From Heliocidaris tuberculata (Eukaryota > Echinodermata > Echinoidea > Camarodonta > Echinometridae), in contig CM046832.1 in assembly GCA_025618425.1 (NCBI GenBank), positions 50,710,553-50,774,552 of the forward strand: a stretch of DNA of 64,000 nt. Reading direction: 5' to 3'. The notes below the pieces were generated by a model. That model ran no database searches. It was not told the DNA's origin and was given only the letters and a program-made list of their open reading frames with translations. Each line of letters starts with the position of its first letter. The stretch's first letter is position 1. Positions 27,637 to 39,900 of this stretch are shown one piece after another. The position numbers and the translations under genes were made by a program.

Positions 27637-27799
27637 TACAGTGGAAACTCATTATAAAGAGCTCCAATATAACAAGATTCCTGATACAACAAGGTATCTT
27701 TATGTTTTTTTTTTTTTACCCTGATATGAGGAGATTCCTGATATAACAAGGTAGTTTTGATGGTCCCCAAGGTCATGGTTATAGTGAGATTCCACTGTA
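27637..27799. mobile_element. pogo/Tigger-like MITE (163 bp)
   Basis: TACAGTGGAAACTCATTATA at 27637 pairs with ATAGTGAGATTCCACTGTA, ending at 27799. GATATAACAAGGTA blocks match the other copies. Confidence 0.8.
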
Positions 27800-27919
27800 T
27801 TGATTTATTGAAGTTATTTCATAATCTTGGGGCCGTTGTCCCTGCCCTTTCTCTTATTGCGACTCAGTTCACTATGTCCGTCTTGGTTATACCACACCTG
27901 CTTTGACAATAATTGCTCT

Positions 27920-28090
27920 TCGGTCCATTTCCTAAACTAACTAATTTCCTAACTTCAAACCTGGACCAAACAATACCTAACCTTAACAACCCTAACCATA
28001 ACCCTAACCCCACAACCAAACCTAAAACCCTATTGCAACCTTAACCTCAGCCTAGCTAGAGCAATTGTTGCCATAGCGAATGTCGGATCA
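27920..28090. repeat. Degenerate telomere-like (CCTAAC) repeat
   Basis: CCTAAC/CCCTAACC units recur, with AACCCTAACC at about 27998-28020. The flank reads AATTGCTCTTCGGTCCATTT on one side and AGAGCAATTGTTG on the other. An inverted relative at about 39620-39755 has TTAGG units ending in GGAGCAATTGTC. The pair looks like one dispersed repeat family and not a true telomere relic. Confidence 0.55.
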
Positions 28091-28291
28091 CCTCTATCCT
28101 ATGATTCATTTGAAAAGCAAAATGAACAATTCATAACATCTTAGAGCTTTCATCGAAAATTGGAACTGTATTTGTGTGTTTTGAACAAGGGTAGGTAACT
28201 TCTAAAGGCATGCATGCATGGAATCAAGGGAAAATATTGGGAGTGAGAGAGATAACAGCTTGATTCTAAGATTCATTTAACAGACATGAAC

Positions 28292-28706
28292 TTAACCCTT
28301 TCGAGACAATTGACCACATTTTGTGGTTTAGCTCAATAACTTTTGATTCAGAGCTCTAAAAAATATACCAGCTACATGAGTAGAAAGAGCAAAAATTTCT
28401 GTACAAACTATGTCCTTTTTGTTGCATGACCATTATTGCGTTTGATGCTAGAATTTTAGAAACAAGAATAAGGTTGAAAATCCTTAAATTGGCAACACTT
28501 TGAGAGGTTCAAAATCATTGTTTTTTTAATCAAAATTGGCAATTTTTTCAACTTTTCGATAAATTCCTAACCATATATTGTTTTCAAGACATATTACACC
28601 TTATTAGAACCATGTAGCACTAAAAGAAATATATTATTATTGCCAATTTGAAGAACAAAATGTGATCAATTTAGCCCTGAAATAATTCCTGTCCTGAAAG
28701 GGTTAA
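28292..28706 (+). mobile_element. piggyBac-like MITE, family D (415 bp)
   Basis: TTAACCCTTTCGAGACAATT at 28292, with TCCTGAAAGGGTTAA ending at 28706. Nearly colinear with the copy at 41068-41483. Confidence 0.85.
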
Positions 28707-30164
28707 GGAATGAATCTTTTTTTTCTCTCTTTTTGAAGCTGAAAAAAAAAAACCTCAACAAAATAGATACAACAGTTTGGGAACATGTAACACAAAACAG
28801 CATGAACATACTGCAGCTTTTTTTTTTGTTGGTCACGCACTCATCAGACTCAGAAAAACAAAGTCAGAGCAAGACCATTGACAGTCCCATAAATTATAAA
28901 CGTTTCCTCGATCACTCATATCTCATTTACGCAAAAGAGCTCATAAAATCTGATTTTACACATTCATGGTGAGCTTCAAGTTACAAGGAACTGGAAATGT
29001 AAAACCCACTTGAAGATTACACTACCATTATTTGCCCTGAATTACAGTTTTTTTTCTTCAACAAAATGACTGATTTTTCAATTGTAGACTAAACTTGGAC
29101 TTTAACAGAGGCCCACATATAAGTCTGCACCCCCCAAAATTTCACAATTTTCACAAGGGGCTCATGCAGTCTTACTCACGTATACAGACCCTAAGATTAT
29201 ATTTTGGACATCCTACAAAAAAGTTAGTGTAGATCCCTGTCCGAACATTTAAATATTGCATGCAAAACAATTATACTCATTGAGCTATACCAGTTGAGGA
29301 ACTAAATGTTGGATGCAACTATGATTTATGGAGTGATGCGAAAATACCATCCACATATCTTGTTCCTCATCTAGAAAGTTAATACACAGCTGAATTAGAA
29401 TCTAATATATTGTTGTTCATAAATCAAAATCTTTTCTGCTATAAACATGTACAAAAATAAATACAAATCAATTATCTCACCTACAGCATAAGTACAACTT
29501 CTAAAGCCGAATACATACTAGCTCTCAACAAACATGTATTAAAAAGGATTTTGTACAAGTCCAAAAAATACCTTGATAGGAACTAAAATCAGCCGTTCAA
29601 TGAAGTACATATCACGCGTAATTTGATTCACTACATTGTTTAGAAATCAGAATCCAACAAATATGTTTGTCTTGTTTTTCTCTAAATATGGGCAGGAGAA
29701 CTATTCATTGTCTTGCTTCTATCATGATTTTCTTTTCTTTTCACTATAACACTAGTAAACAAAATAGTAACATTGGTTTGATTTGTTCAGACATGAATAT
29801 ACATTCTACTCAAATAACATCTCTCCTTTTTACAAGTGTGCCATTGATAGATCTGCATCACAGATTGATTCCTGCTGTCTGTCATTGTACACTGACAAGC
29901 TTGAATTGAATACAGGAACTCCATGGATTCTCAGCTTTCCTTTTGGTAGAAAATTAGATTAAAGGCTGACACATCCTTTTGTCCAACTTGACAACGTTCT
30001 TTCCCTACGAGTCTGGAAATGACCATTCAAGGTTCGTGACACACACTTTGTGATTGTCATGTCGTCCATTACTGAACAGCAGCCTTCGGGCATGTTGCTA
30101 GTAAATAGTTCCTCTGTGTTGAGTTTCAACATATCTGCTCTAAAAGGTTCATCCACACAAAGGA
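28707..30164. other. Intergenic / TMEM167B 3' UTR region
   Basis: Downstream of the TMEM167B stop on the minus strand. No further coding exon was found. The TMEM167B 3' end should lie here, but I cannot place its poly(A) site with confidence. Confidence 0.5.
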
Positions 30165-32728
30165 TCATTTCAAGAACATTATATATACTGCCATGAACAC
30201 GCAGGATAACGCAGTGAACAAATGAAGACGAGTTCCAATTATAGAAGCTGAAATATGGAGAATAGTATAATAAATGTTAGTATCTGGCAAATCTTTCATA
30301 TACTAAAAAAACAAGTGATGACTAGACTGCTCTGATAAGAGCCCTCCATCAATTAAACTATTAATCTTACGAATTTTTCATATAACTGTTACTACTGCCT
30401 TTAAAGGGGAATTAACCCTTCACAGAAAGTTGGCATCGGTGGAAGTACAAAAATCAGCATAGGTCTAATTCGTTTTTTTTTTTTTTTTTTAAATATGGAA
30501 AAAAAATTATGAACGGAAAAGTGATATCTTGAAAGGAGAACATCTCCATTTGTTTTGTAACTAAATTTTTAAGTTTCCCTTTTTTTTCAATTCTTATCAT
30601 GGAACAAACATGAGTTTCACAGGACGGCTTGCTAGATTATGTGCACCCATAATACATCATTGTATCTTTAAAGGGCAATCCAACCTTGGTAATAAGATGA
30701 TTGGTGTGAAAGCAGAAAAATAAGAAAAACAGGATGATGAAAGTTTGAAAGAAATTGGACAAGGAATAAGAAAGTTATAGATGTTTGAAAAATGAAATCA
30801 CTACATCTATGCGAATCTCAAATTGGCAATTTGGTGAGTCAATTGTGACATTTTTGTGGACAACTCTCCCATTTGTCGTACACAAACATATCATTAATTT
30901 GCGGTTTTCTTCGAGGCGTTTTTACCCTCAGGGCAGTACTCAAAATATATTGGAGATAGCATATTGTTATAGATACTCATGAACGAAAAGATCCTACTGA
31001 GTAATGCATTTTGAAAAAAAGTGACATTTTAGTCATTTTGTGTGTTAGAGCGAATGGGGGAGTTGTCCACAGCTACATCACAGTGACATTACCTATTCGG
31101 CCAATTTGAAATTCCCATATGCATAGTGATTACAACTTTCAAAAATTCATAACTTTCTTTAATACTTGTCCGATTTCGTTCAAACTTTCACCTATCTGCT
31201 TCTCTGATTTTTCCTCTTTCTTTCAAAGTAACTTGCTATAAAGGTTGGATTTCCCTTTAAAGAAGTCTGTTGTATCGCTGAAATGGAAAACATGGATTAT
31301 TTTTAATGATATTTGTATGTATATGGCTCTCCCTGTATGACATCACACACAATACCTTACTTATTCTCTGTCCAATTTTCTCAGACTTTCACCTAAAGAT
31401 AATTTCTCCGAAATGTCTGCTCATGCTCAGGCCAACTTCATAGGAAGGGTTACTTCACATTCAGAAAACAATGACAGGAGACATATATTAAATATACACT
31501 GTATATACCTATGGATTATTCTCATCACCTTTTGATCTGTTCTCTGTTGGTCCTGTCTTTAAATTGACATTTCTAATAAAAAAATCAAACGATCAAAAGT
31601 GCATTCATTGGCTTAATTTTTTTTCCTGATAAACATAATACAGAATTTGACCTATATAAAAATGGTTTTCCTTTAAGCTATCAGCTAAGATGTATCATGT
31701 ACAGACTCCATTCAATAAGAAAGCTTCGAGCACTTCTAGAATATCAATCACTTCGCACCCACAGACTGGCAAGTGAACAGTCATCAGGATGAAGTGATTT
31801 TCTACCATGACTAGATTAATGAATGAAATGAATTGGGGGGGGGGGGGGGGGGGGGGGTGAGGCGGGGGTAAGGGAAAAAAATAGAGAAAATAATACCTTT
31901 GTAGAAGACTCCAAAGAAACCTTTCTTTTCTGAGAGGAACCATTGCTTGAGACGTGGAACTCTTCTCATGTAGGCGCATGTACAGATCACAAGAAGCCCG
32001 AATATAATCAGACCGTCAAAAGAATATGCTGGAGAAGAATGAATATCAAATGAACCCAACAAAAATTGCACCTCATGTACTATGATAGGGCATGGCATAT
32101 GCCATAAATTTCCATTTTCTTAGTAATTTTGTCGAAGGAATCAATCTATTTTTTGACAAGGGTGGTGTAAAAACATGTAGCTTATATAGACTAATCAATG
32201 TTCAATAATTAATCGTATTGTTATCGAGATTCTATAGCTTGTATAGACACTAATTATTTTCTTTGGAAAAATAGAAATTTATGAATGGGACTTCATGGAA
32301 GAGGACCCCAACTCAAAAGATGTGTCACAGATTTACTAATTAATGTTTGATAAAATAAAATTCTTCAGTTCATCAAATTTTCTTTCATCAGTTTCAGTGA
32401 CTCACTGATCTGTTTCTCTCATTTTTCTGCTTTTAATAAAACCAACTTAATATCAGGGTAGATTTTCCCTTTAAGTAAAAAAAAAAAAAAAAAAAAAAAA
32501 TTTAACTCTCATTGCAAATAATTATAATAATGCTGCATAACATACGAAGCATACACTTGCACTTCATGTCATTAAAATATTTTGAGATGCCGTCGACTCA
32601 TCGAGCTAAAGCAAATATCTTCACATCTTTGTCTACGAGTGGGACTGAAGTAATATAAATACAGTCAATCTAGGCAAAGTGACACAAAAATACGTATTAC
32701 GGTATTAAGCTCACTCACCGTTCGTCAT
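30165..32728 (-). CDS. TMEM167B: TMEM167B / kish-B, complete, three exons, 74 aa
   Basis: Coding exons are 32728-32719, 32028-31897 and 30247-30165 (stop TGA). The first exon holds only ATGACGAACG (Met-Thr-Asn plus one base) before GTGAGT. Exon 2 encodes [20 protein letters not shown] then [17 protein letters not shown] and FFGVFYK. Exon 3 encodes ASIIGTRLH and a second hydrophobic segment ending YIMFLK. Frames join exactly and the total of 74 residues equals the human protein. VPRLK, LSEKKG, GVFYK and IGTRLH mark the B paralogue and not TMEM167A. It is a small Golgi-associated protein with two membrane segments, thought to act early in the secretory pathway. Both introns carry TTAA-type MITE sequence. 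It runs toward MAPKAPK2. Confidence 0.96.
30668..31260. mobile_element. TTAA-bounded fold-back MITE, family B (593 bp)
   Basis: TTAAAGGGCAATCCAACCTT at 30668 is mirrored by AAGGTTGGATTTCCCTTTAA, ending at 31260. The two halves are inverted copies of each other: CTCAAATTGGCAATTTGG pairs with CGGCCAATTTGAAATTC, and ACAACTCTCCCATT with GGGGGAGTTGTC. An opposite-orientation copy is at 49608-50175. It lies in TMEM167B intron 2. Confidence 0.85.
31835..31857 (+). repeat. G23 homopolymer in TMEM167B intron 2
   Basis: A run of 23 G, which is a C-run on the TMEM167B sense strand, followed by GAGGCGGGGG. It starts about 40 nt inside the intron from the exon 2 donor at 31896. Length is unreliable in assemblies. 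Confidence 0.9.
32340..32474. mobile_element. Truncated family B MITE (right end)
   Basis: Ends GTAGATTTTCCCTTTAA at 32474, preceded by TTTCTCTCATTTTTCTGCTT, as in the right arm of the 30668-31260 copy. The left part is missing. It lies in TMEM167B intron 1, upstream of exon 2 in the sense direction. Confidence 0.5.
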
Positions 32729-34412
32729 CTTTGGTTTATCGCAATTCTCATGATGTTGAAAATCTATGAATTTCGAACCCCAGCTCTTTCCTTAAATTTG
32801 AATGAATGAAGGTGAAGTTTGCCACCGAAGCACAAAATACGTGGCTGTAATGTAATTTCTGTGTTGTCAAAAAGACTCCCTCTTGAGACTAGACCAGGCC
32901 TAGATGCCCTTTTCGCAGGCTATCATTTTGTTTTTCTTTCTTTTGTGATGACAGTTATTTTTTTTTTTTAGATTTATGTTTCATTGAATCAACAGAAAAC
33001 TATCACATGATAACAACAGATTAAAATTATTGGAAATAAAAAGAAAAATAATAATAAATAAGAAAACAAAACTGGCAGACAGATAACGCGTATAACGTAT
33101 ATATAAACAGAATATATATGCAGGGAGAAGGGAGTTTTACCACAGACAAAACAAGGAGCCACCATGGAAACAAGTATATTTGGCTGGCAATTCTGTTCGA
33201 TACCTGGACCACCTACTTTTTCAACAAAAAAAATCACATTTTTGGGTGAGAATTTAGTCTTTACTGAGCCTACAAAAATAAATCCTCTCCACCTGAGATT
33301 TAGAGAAAAAAGTTTGTCAAGTGTTTTTACAATAATGATAATACTGTACTTAAAATGTGCAAATTTCCTCTACAATGTTATTGATATTTCAAATCCTACA
33401 TAAAACAGAAAAATCTCATCCACACAAAAGGAAATTACATGTTCACATTTCTCTCCCTCCCTCTCTCTCTCCTTTTCTTCCTCCTTCCCTTCCCACCTCT
33501 CTATTTCTCCTGTTTTTGGCATCCTCTTACTCCTTTAAGATAATTTTATGGAAAATATTTTTTTAAAAGAAAGAAAAAAAAAAAAAAAAACATTGCTCTT
33601 CTGAAGGATTTTTTATATTGTTTTTGCTTTATATTCATATTTATTTTTTTATAGTCACATACTTATTTATTGAATGAAACAACATAAAAGCATATAAACA
33701 AAATTAAACATTGAAGCCGAGGCTACTGTATGAATACTTACAACGATACATGGTTGAAAATCATACACATATACATTTACCCAGAACAATGAACAGATCA
33801 TTGAAAAATACAACAAACATTTCAAGTGGAATCATTAACATAATTTTTAGCATAAATGGTACATATTTTGCATATGCCACATATGGCACTATATAACACT
33901 AAGAGAATAAGAACTGCTCAGTAAGGTCCTGAATTAAGTGACAAATGTCAGGGAGACTCTCATACATGTAGCCATAAACATGTGATGCCGAAAACATAAA
34001 GATTTAGATCTTTTAAAGGCTGCTGTGATACTGTATAAAAATCAATAAATTTATCATACAAAACGTAGTGTTGGAGTTACAATGTAAAAATAATATATAA
34101 TTCTGCTTTCATATAAATCCATCTTAACCTAAAACACAGTACAATTTGGCTTTACGTGTTTTTACACTAGGCACAATTTGAACCAAACTCTCCATCATTT
34201 TCACAGGGATCTGCAACCCTCTACTGGAATGGAAGTATGTTTTCAACATGAATTGCCAGTTATAATATTTTGAGTGTCTTGAATAGTCATTTGGTGAAAA
34301 AAAATATATTACTCCAAGCAAGAAATTGGGAAAACTTGGAATTCTGCAAATAGAAAGGAAATAGAATGATAAAGATGAGGAATATATTTTCAAAAAATAT
34401 GTTAGAGGCAAG
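32729..34412. other. TMEM167B upstream region, low complexity
   Basis: The first 150-200 bp should hold the TMEM167B 5' UTR and promoter; no TATA element is obvious. The rest is AT-rich, with a CT-rich tract at about 33450-33515 and A/T runs near 33570-33660. No gene was recognised. Confidence 0.45.
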
Positions 34413-34924
34413 TACAGTGGAAACTCAGTATAAAGAGGTCTGATATAACAATATTCCTGATATAACAAGGTAATATTCTGGTCCCAGCTCTTTATATTGA
34501 ATATTCTATTGTTTTTTTTAACCTGGGGGTGTTTCATAAAGCTGTTTGTAAAGGTACGCATGACTTTACGAATGACTTGAATATGAAGTGCCAGATGGGA
34601 TGCCTAAAGTTTTTCCTGATGTTTTACCAAAGTGTGACTGTTTTTCCCATAACTTCCGTTAAATTATGGTAAAAAATATACTTTGCATTAAAAATATTTG
34701 TGACAAGAAGAATGTTAATCTACATCTGCACAGTTCAACTTTAGTTGATGCAGTTAAAAACAATTGAGCATCCCATTTGGCTTGTCATATTTAAGTCATT
34801 CGTAAAGTCATGAGTAACTTTACGAACAGCTTTATGAAACACCCCCCTGATATAACAAGATTACTGCTATAACAAGGTAATTTTGATGGTCCCAGGAACC
34901 TTGTTATACTGCGTTTCCACTGTA
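34413..34924. mobile_element. pogo/Tigger-like MITE interrupted by another MITE
   Basis: TACAGTGGAAACTCAGTATA at 34413 pairs with a right end reading GCGTTTCCACTGTA at 34924. Family blocks GATATAACAAGGTAAT and GGTCCCAG are present on both sides of the insert at 34523-34849. Confidence 0.8.
34523..34849. mobile_element. Nested palindromic MITE with CTGGGGGTGTTTCATAAAG ends
   Basis: TGGGGGTGTTTCATAAAGCT near 34524 is inverse to AGCTTTATGAAACACCCCCC, ending at about 34848. The arms continue with ACTTTACGAATGACTTGA / TAAGTCATTCGTAAAGT. It lies inside the pogo-like MITE, after AACC and before TGATATAACAAG. Confidence 0.8.
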
Positions 34925-35061
34925 GTTCTAGAAATATTCCAGCCACACATTTGCAGACCTCCTTTTCCATCTTTATTTGTGATTAAAAGAGGAGATGCAA
35001 TACGTACATCTTTTTCTCTGCTCATGTAGTTGGATGATGCAATTACACAATAGATGTGGAT

Positions 35062-35243
35062 AAGAATTACCCTCTGTTTTTGACATGGTTAACAAATGGA
35101 GACCTACCAAGTCTCACGCATTAAGAATTACCCTCTGTTTTTGACATGGTTAACAAATGGAGACCTACCAAGTCTCACGCATTAAGAATTACCCTCTGTT
35201 TTTGACATGGTTAACAAATGGAGACCTACCAAGTCTCAAGCAT
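35062..35243 (+). repeat. Tandem repeat, three 61-bp units
   Basis: Units start at 35061/35062, 35122 and 35183, each beginning TAAGAATTACCCTCTG and ending GTCTCACGCAT. The third differs only in CTCAAGCAT. Near identity points to a recent expansion. Confidence 0.92.
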
Positions 35244-35309
35244 TAAGCGTGACAGTCACGCAGCAGGGCTCTTACTCATGCCCAGAAATCTCTTTCTCAC
35301 GCCTGGCCT

Positions 35310-35575
35310 CACGGGGGTAACCTCACTAGTCATAAGGACCGCTATTCATAAGGACCACTTACTCATAAGGACCGCTATCCATAGTGCGTGACTAAATGAA
35401 TAGCGGTTTTGTATGACTTCTAAATAGCGAGCAAACCATGGACAAATTACCTTGCTATTCATAAGGACTTCCATTCATAAGGACCACTATTCATAACTAT
35501 TTATAAGGACCGCTATTCATAACGCGTGTTAAATGAATAGCGGTTCTTATGAATAGCGAGCGGACCCGGGCCTCA
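35310..35575. repeat. Cluster of CTATTCATAAGGACC motifs in both orientations
   Basis: TATTCATAAGGACC-type motifs occur at least seven times, for example near 35341, 35363, 35453, 35472, 35485 and 35510. Inverse AATGAATAGCGGTT occurs near 35394 and 35532. The block ends AATAGCGAGCGGACCCGGGCC. It can fold into several alternative hairpins. Confidence 0.7.
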
Positions 35576-36970
35576 CAGCCTATCTCCATTTATATTATAC
35601 ATACCGCGCGGCGAGCGCACGGTTCCTCGCATACCTGGCACTGATGCGCAGAAAATCTCACACATTGCTGTCTCTGTAAATCATCTGTTGAGAGGCAGAA
35701 GGGCACTAATGCCACTAACTCTGTGTTACAGTTATTGAGTTATTACCCTTCTGGTTCATCACTGTGGTTCTGTAGACCTTTCTCTCATCAGTCCACTGAC
35801 TTTATTTTTAATTTTGTTTTATTCAGATTTCAGATTTGGTTTATTCGCCATTTTCAAATAGAGATTTTCACATATATAAGTCTATAAAATCAATAATGCA
35901 ATCCATAACATTAAATTTCTTAACATCTCGGTGAAATCTTTCTTCTTCCTCTCACTTCTGGGGTATCTTCCATAACTCCAGTCTTAGACGAGCACCACAT
36001 CACATCATGCCATCTCCTACGCTGTGTTGGATGACAACTCCAACATCATGGAGTATACTCAAGCTGACAAAACCTTGGTCTGTAATCAAACAAACGGAGA
36101 TATCACAGACAAATAATCATAAATGTGGTAAATTAACAAAAAGAAATGACAATAAATGTACTTCAGACAGAATCTGTTCATCAGCAAATAGGTCTAACCG
36201 ATTCTTACTAAATGAGTCTCTAACTCTTTACTCTGTGCTAAATGTCTTTGAGTCTTTTATTCAGCTCGTTTCATTCCAGTGGCTAGCAATGTCGACAATC
36301 TGTAACATGAAAAGGATAACATATATACAAGTTCCCATACTTACCAACTCACTTTTGTTTCTGCCTACAAATTTCTTTCTTTTATAAATTCCTTACTTCA
36401 TTGATTGGGCAACATAATTTGATTATCAATTCGTTAGAATTCATTCTACAAGTGATATAGATCAGACATTAATTTGTGATTGGATAATACATGTACTTAT
36501 TTCCTTGACCAAATTTTTACCGTGCAAGTTGATGGTTTCTTTTCTAAATACTGAACATGCTTGATGTTCATACACATGTTTTTTTGACGCTGCATGAAAA
36601 AATCAATAAGGAAAGAAGCAACTCACTGAATGAACTATTTTGGACCTTCAAATTTCAAATGCTGCAGACAAAAACAGCAAGTTTTTGAGACCTGGGCCCT
36701 GTCTTATAAAGTGTTGCAATAAGCCAGTTCGTAATTACAATTTGCCCATGTGCAGATGAAGGTCATTTGTACCGAGTACAAGTGGCATTTAATTTATACG
36801 CAGTCATTTTACACACCAAGATGGGCCCACCAATATGATTTTACATGTTGAACAAGGAGCGCATCCACCAAAACAAATGCGCTTACGAATTGGGGTCATG
36901 TTAGGATCATCTGTACCACGAACTGATTACGAATTGGCCCATTGCTCCAATCCGTTCGCAAGTCCTCCAA
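35576..36970. other. Region downstream of HEMK1, with a GGGCCCTG palindromic-element fragment
   Basis: A CAGAAGGGC hairpin relative lies at about 35690-35760. At 36690-36950 a GGGCCCTGTCTTATAAAG start and GATTACGAATTGGCCC repeats suggest an eroded GGGCCC-type palindromic MITE. HEMK1's 3' UTR should occupy the right-hand part. No separate gene was recognised. Confidence 0.45.
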
Positions 36971-39900
36971 TCAATCGTAACTTGAAAATCTCCTATCTCC
37001 TAAGTACATAGTGGCGATTGATACAAAGTTGTGATCAACTGTTGTAGAATACCTGTCTGTGAAGTCCAGGAAACTCTTGTTGAACTGAACGGAGACCTCT
37101 GGATGTGCTATCAGCCATTCCTGTATCATCTCACTGTGTCTGGTGTCTGTCTCCAACCATATCAAACCATGAGGTTTGAGGAGAAGCCTGGCTTGTTTGA
37201 TGATTAGTAGGATGACATCCAAGCCTTCTGCACCTCCTTTCACGGCTAACAGGTCTTCATACCTAGGAAAAAGAAAGAGAGCTAGTACAGATGAACAAGA
37301 ATGCGAGTACAGATGAGAACCATGTTTTCTTAAACCTACAGGCCCGAATTCACAAAGGAGGTTTGGTTTAAACCATGGTTTAAACCCCTTCCTGGGTTTT
37401 TTAAGCGTACATGCACGGAATCTGATCCAATCATATATTTCCTTTGAGCGCATGCATGGGCAATGTGTGCTTATTTACGCTTATTTTAGTATGCTTACGG
37501 AGGTTTAAACCTTACCCATGGTTTAAACCTCCTTTGTGAATTCGGGCCATAGTATTTAGACTTAAAGACAAGGTTGAGTTCTGGACTTCTGGGAAAGGTG
37601 GACAACAATGCTTTCTCATTCTCTTTATGTCAGTTTGGAAGATTATCATGAAAGAAATGTCCCCTGAAATACCCTAATATTTGAAATATGACAATAAACA
37701 GCTGAAATGTTTGGGCCGATCATTCATGCCACATGTGTGCGTAGTCCCACTTATTCATGCCAGATGTGTCTGGATTCCCATATACACATTTATATGTGCA
37801 GCTAGTGCATGTGACGGTCAGCGGGACTGAGTTTATTTCTTATCATTTTGGTGATTCCAAAACCTTACAGCATACACCAATTCTTATGCACTATGTATAT
37901 AATTAACCTTAATCATGAAAGAGGTTTATTTTAAACCTCCATTTATAAGCATGGTATGCGTATGTCCTCTTGTCCAGTGGGCTGACAGTAATGCGCTTAC
38001 ATACGTTTATTAATGCCAAACTTAGTCCATGGCGGAGGTTTAAACAATGGTTTGGACCACTGTTTAAAATAAATCCATTTCGTGAATTCGGTCACATGAA
38101 AGGAGGTATTGGGCATTAAGGCAGCTTTGATCGTATTTAGTATATGGCGTATGCAGCCCAGACACAGTAGATGATAGAGTGTGTTTCTTTAGATAATAGC
38201 AAATTATATTTTTAACCATTCTTTGCCCTCACAAGACCATGACAGAATCATTTCTAACTCAAACTATAGTTCAAACCATTAAAAGCCACAGGTAGAGAGA
38301 CAGCTATATTTATCATCCAACAGATAAAAGACTGAAAATTGAACTTCTACCTCAAATTGGTCTTACGAATCTCTTTTCTGGAAATCTGTTAATTTGTAAT
38401 AACACTTTCTCACTGACCTTGTAACCTCTGGATCAAGGTCATCCATATCCTTTGCACATACGTATGGAGGATTGCTGACAATGACATCATATCTGGCACT
38501 TCGCACGGGATGAATATTCAACGGACTCCTGTCTGTCAGGACGGTGTGATGAACGCTGAGCCGCTGACCAAGTCCAAGTCTGAATTTCGACAGGAATGGG
38601 AAATAAAAATGTAATGTAGAAACTTAAAACTTTGAGAAATTTAAAAATACTTTTTGTAGATAGGCATGCATACTTGCCAACTCTACTGCTTTGGGCGATA
38701 GACTACCGCTTTTCATAGAATTTAACCACTTACCGAATTTGAAATTTCTTTCCTATGAACTTTACTGCTTGTTTATAATTTAATGAACCACAAGTATATT
38801 TTGATATCATTTTCATCATTAGCCGCACTTTCACTCATCACACAGGAATGGATTCTCTTGTTTTTCAGTTTCTCATATGAAATGGATCCTCCTGTTTTTT
38901 CAGTTTCACGTGTGAAGTCATCAGCTTCAAATATCAACAATTTCTTTAAGATGTTCCAAATCATTCATCCATTTGTGGGGGGAGGATTGGGAATTGGAGA
39001 TGGACGTTGGCATAACCTAGGGGGGAGGGGGAATATGATCATGAAACTATCAAATTATTAAACCATACCTTGTGGCATTTTCCTGTGTTAGCATCACAGC
39101 ACCCCTATTTGCATCTATTGCTGTTCCATGAGCCTATGGAAATTGAAATTGAAGAGATTATTTTGTTTAAAAAAAACAACAAATAAACAAACAAAAACAA
39201 CAAACAATTGTATACTGTCTAATTTATTTACATTGAATGCAAATTGCCTCCATCTGTAGAAACATGCAGCATATATTGCATACTTTTGCAATAAAAATAA
39301 AGCTCCCAAACTGAAGATAACAGACTAACATGACTGGATGGAGGAGTGATGTCATATAGCAGGCTTAGCATATCTATACAAAGACTTATCAATTTTTGAC
39401 ACAATAGACTGCTAAATAAAATGATACCCGCACAGTGCATGTTTAATATTCTGTCTACTCACAAAGTAGACAGAGAAGCCCTTTTTGATGCAGCTATTAA
39501 AAAAATAAATAAAACTCACTTTCCATTAATTCAAAGGTTTAATGGTTTTTATTTTGCTGCTACATTTTTTAAAAAAGCAGTTCACTTCTTCATTTGTGAA
39601 TGAACATTAATGCTGAACTGACAGTAGGTTAGGTTAGGTTTTAGGGTTAAGGTTAGTGCAAGCTTTAATGTTAGGTTCAGGGCTGAAGTTGGGAGTTTGT
39701 TTAGTGTAGGATATTGACCAAAAGTGTGGAGCAATTGTCTCCAGAGCATGTGTTGTACAACTGAGCTGACAGCAGCTAAGAATAAAGGTCCAAGATAGAG
39801 ACTTACCCTCTCAAATTCATGAAGGAGTGAGAGGCTGATTGGACCGGAACCACACCCCACTTCAAGAATGTCCAGTTCTTCCTCTTCTTCATAATGGCTG

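Noticed and set aside
34124..34561. 145-codon minus-strand open frame
   Set aside because: It overlaps the ends of two nested MITEs, is rich in Tyr/Phe/Ser as expected from AT-rich sequence, and shows no domain or splice context.
36007..36387. 126-codon plus-strand open frame, and a neighbouring frame reading HHAISYAVLDDNSNIMEY
   Set aside because: Neither frame has a recognisable domain, they compete with each other, and no convincing acceptor/donor pair frames them.
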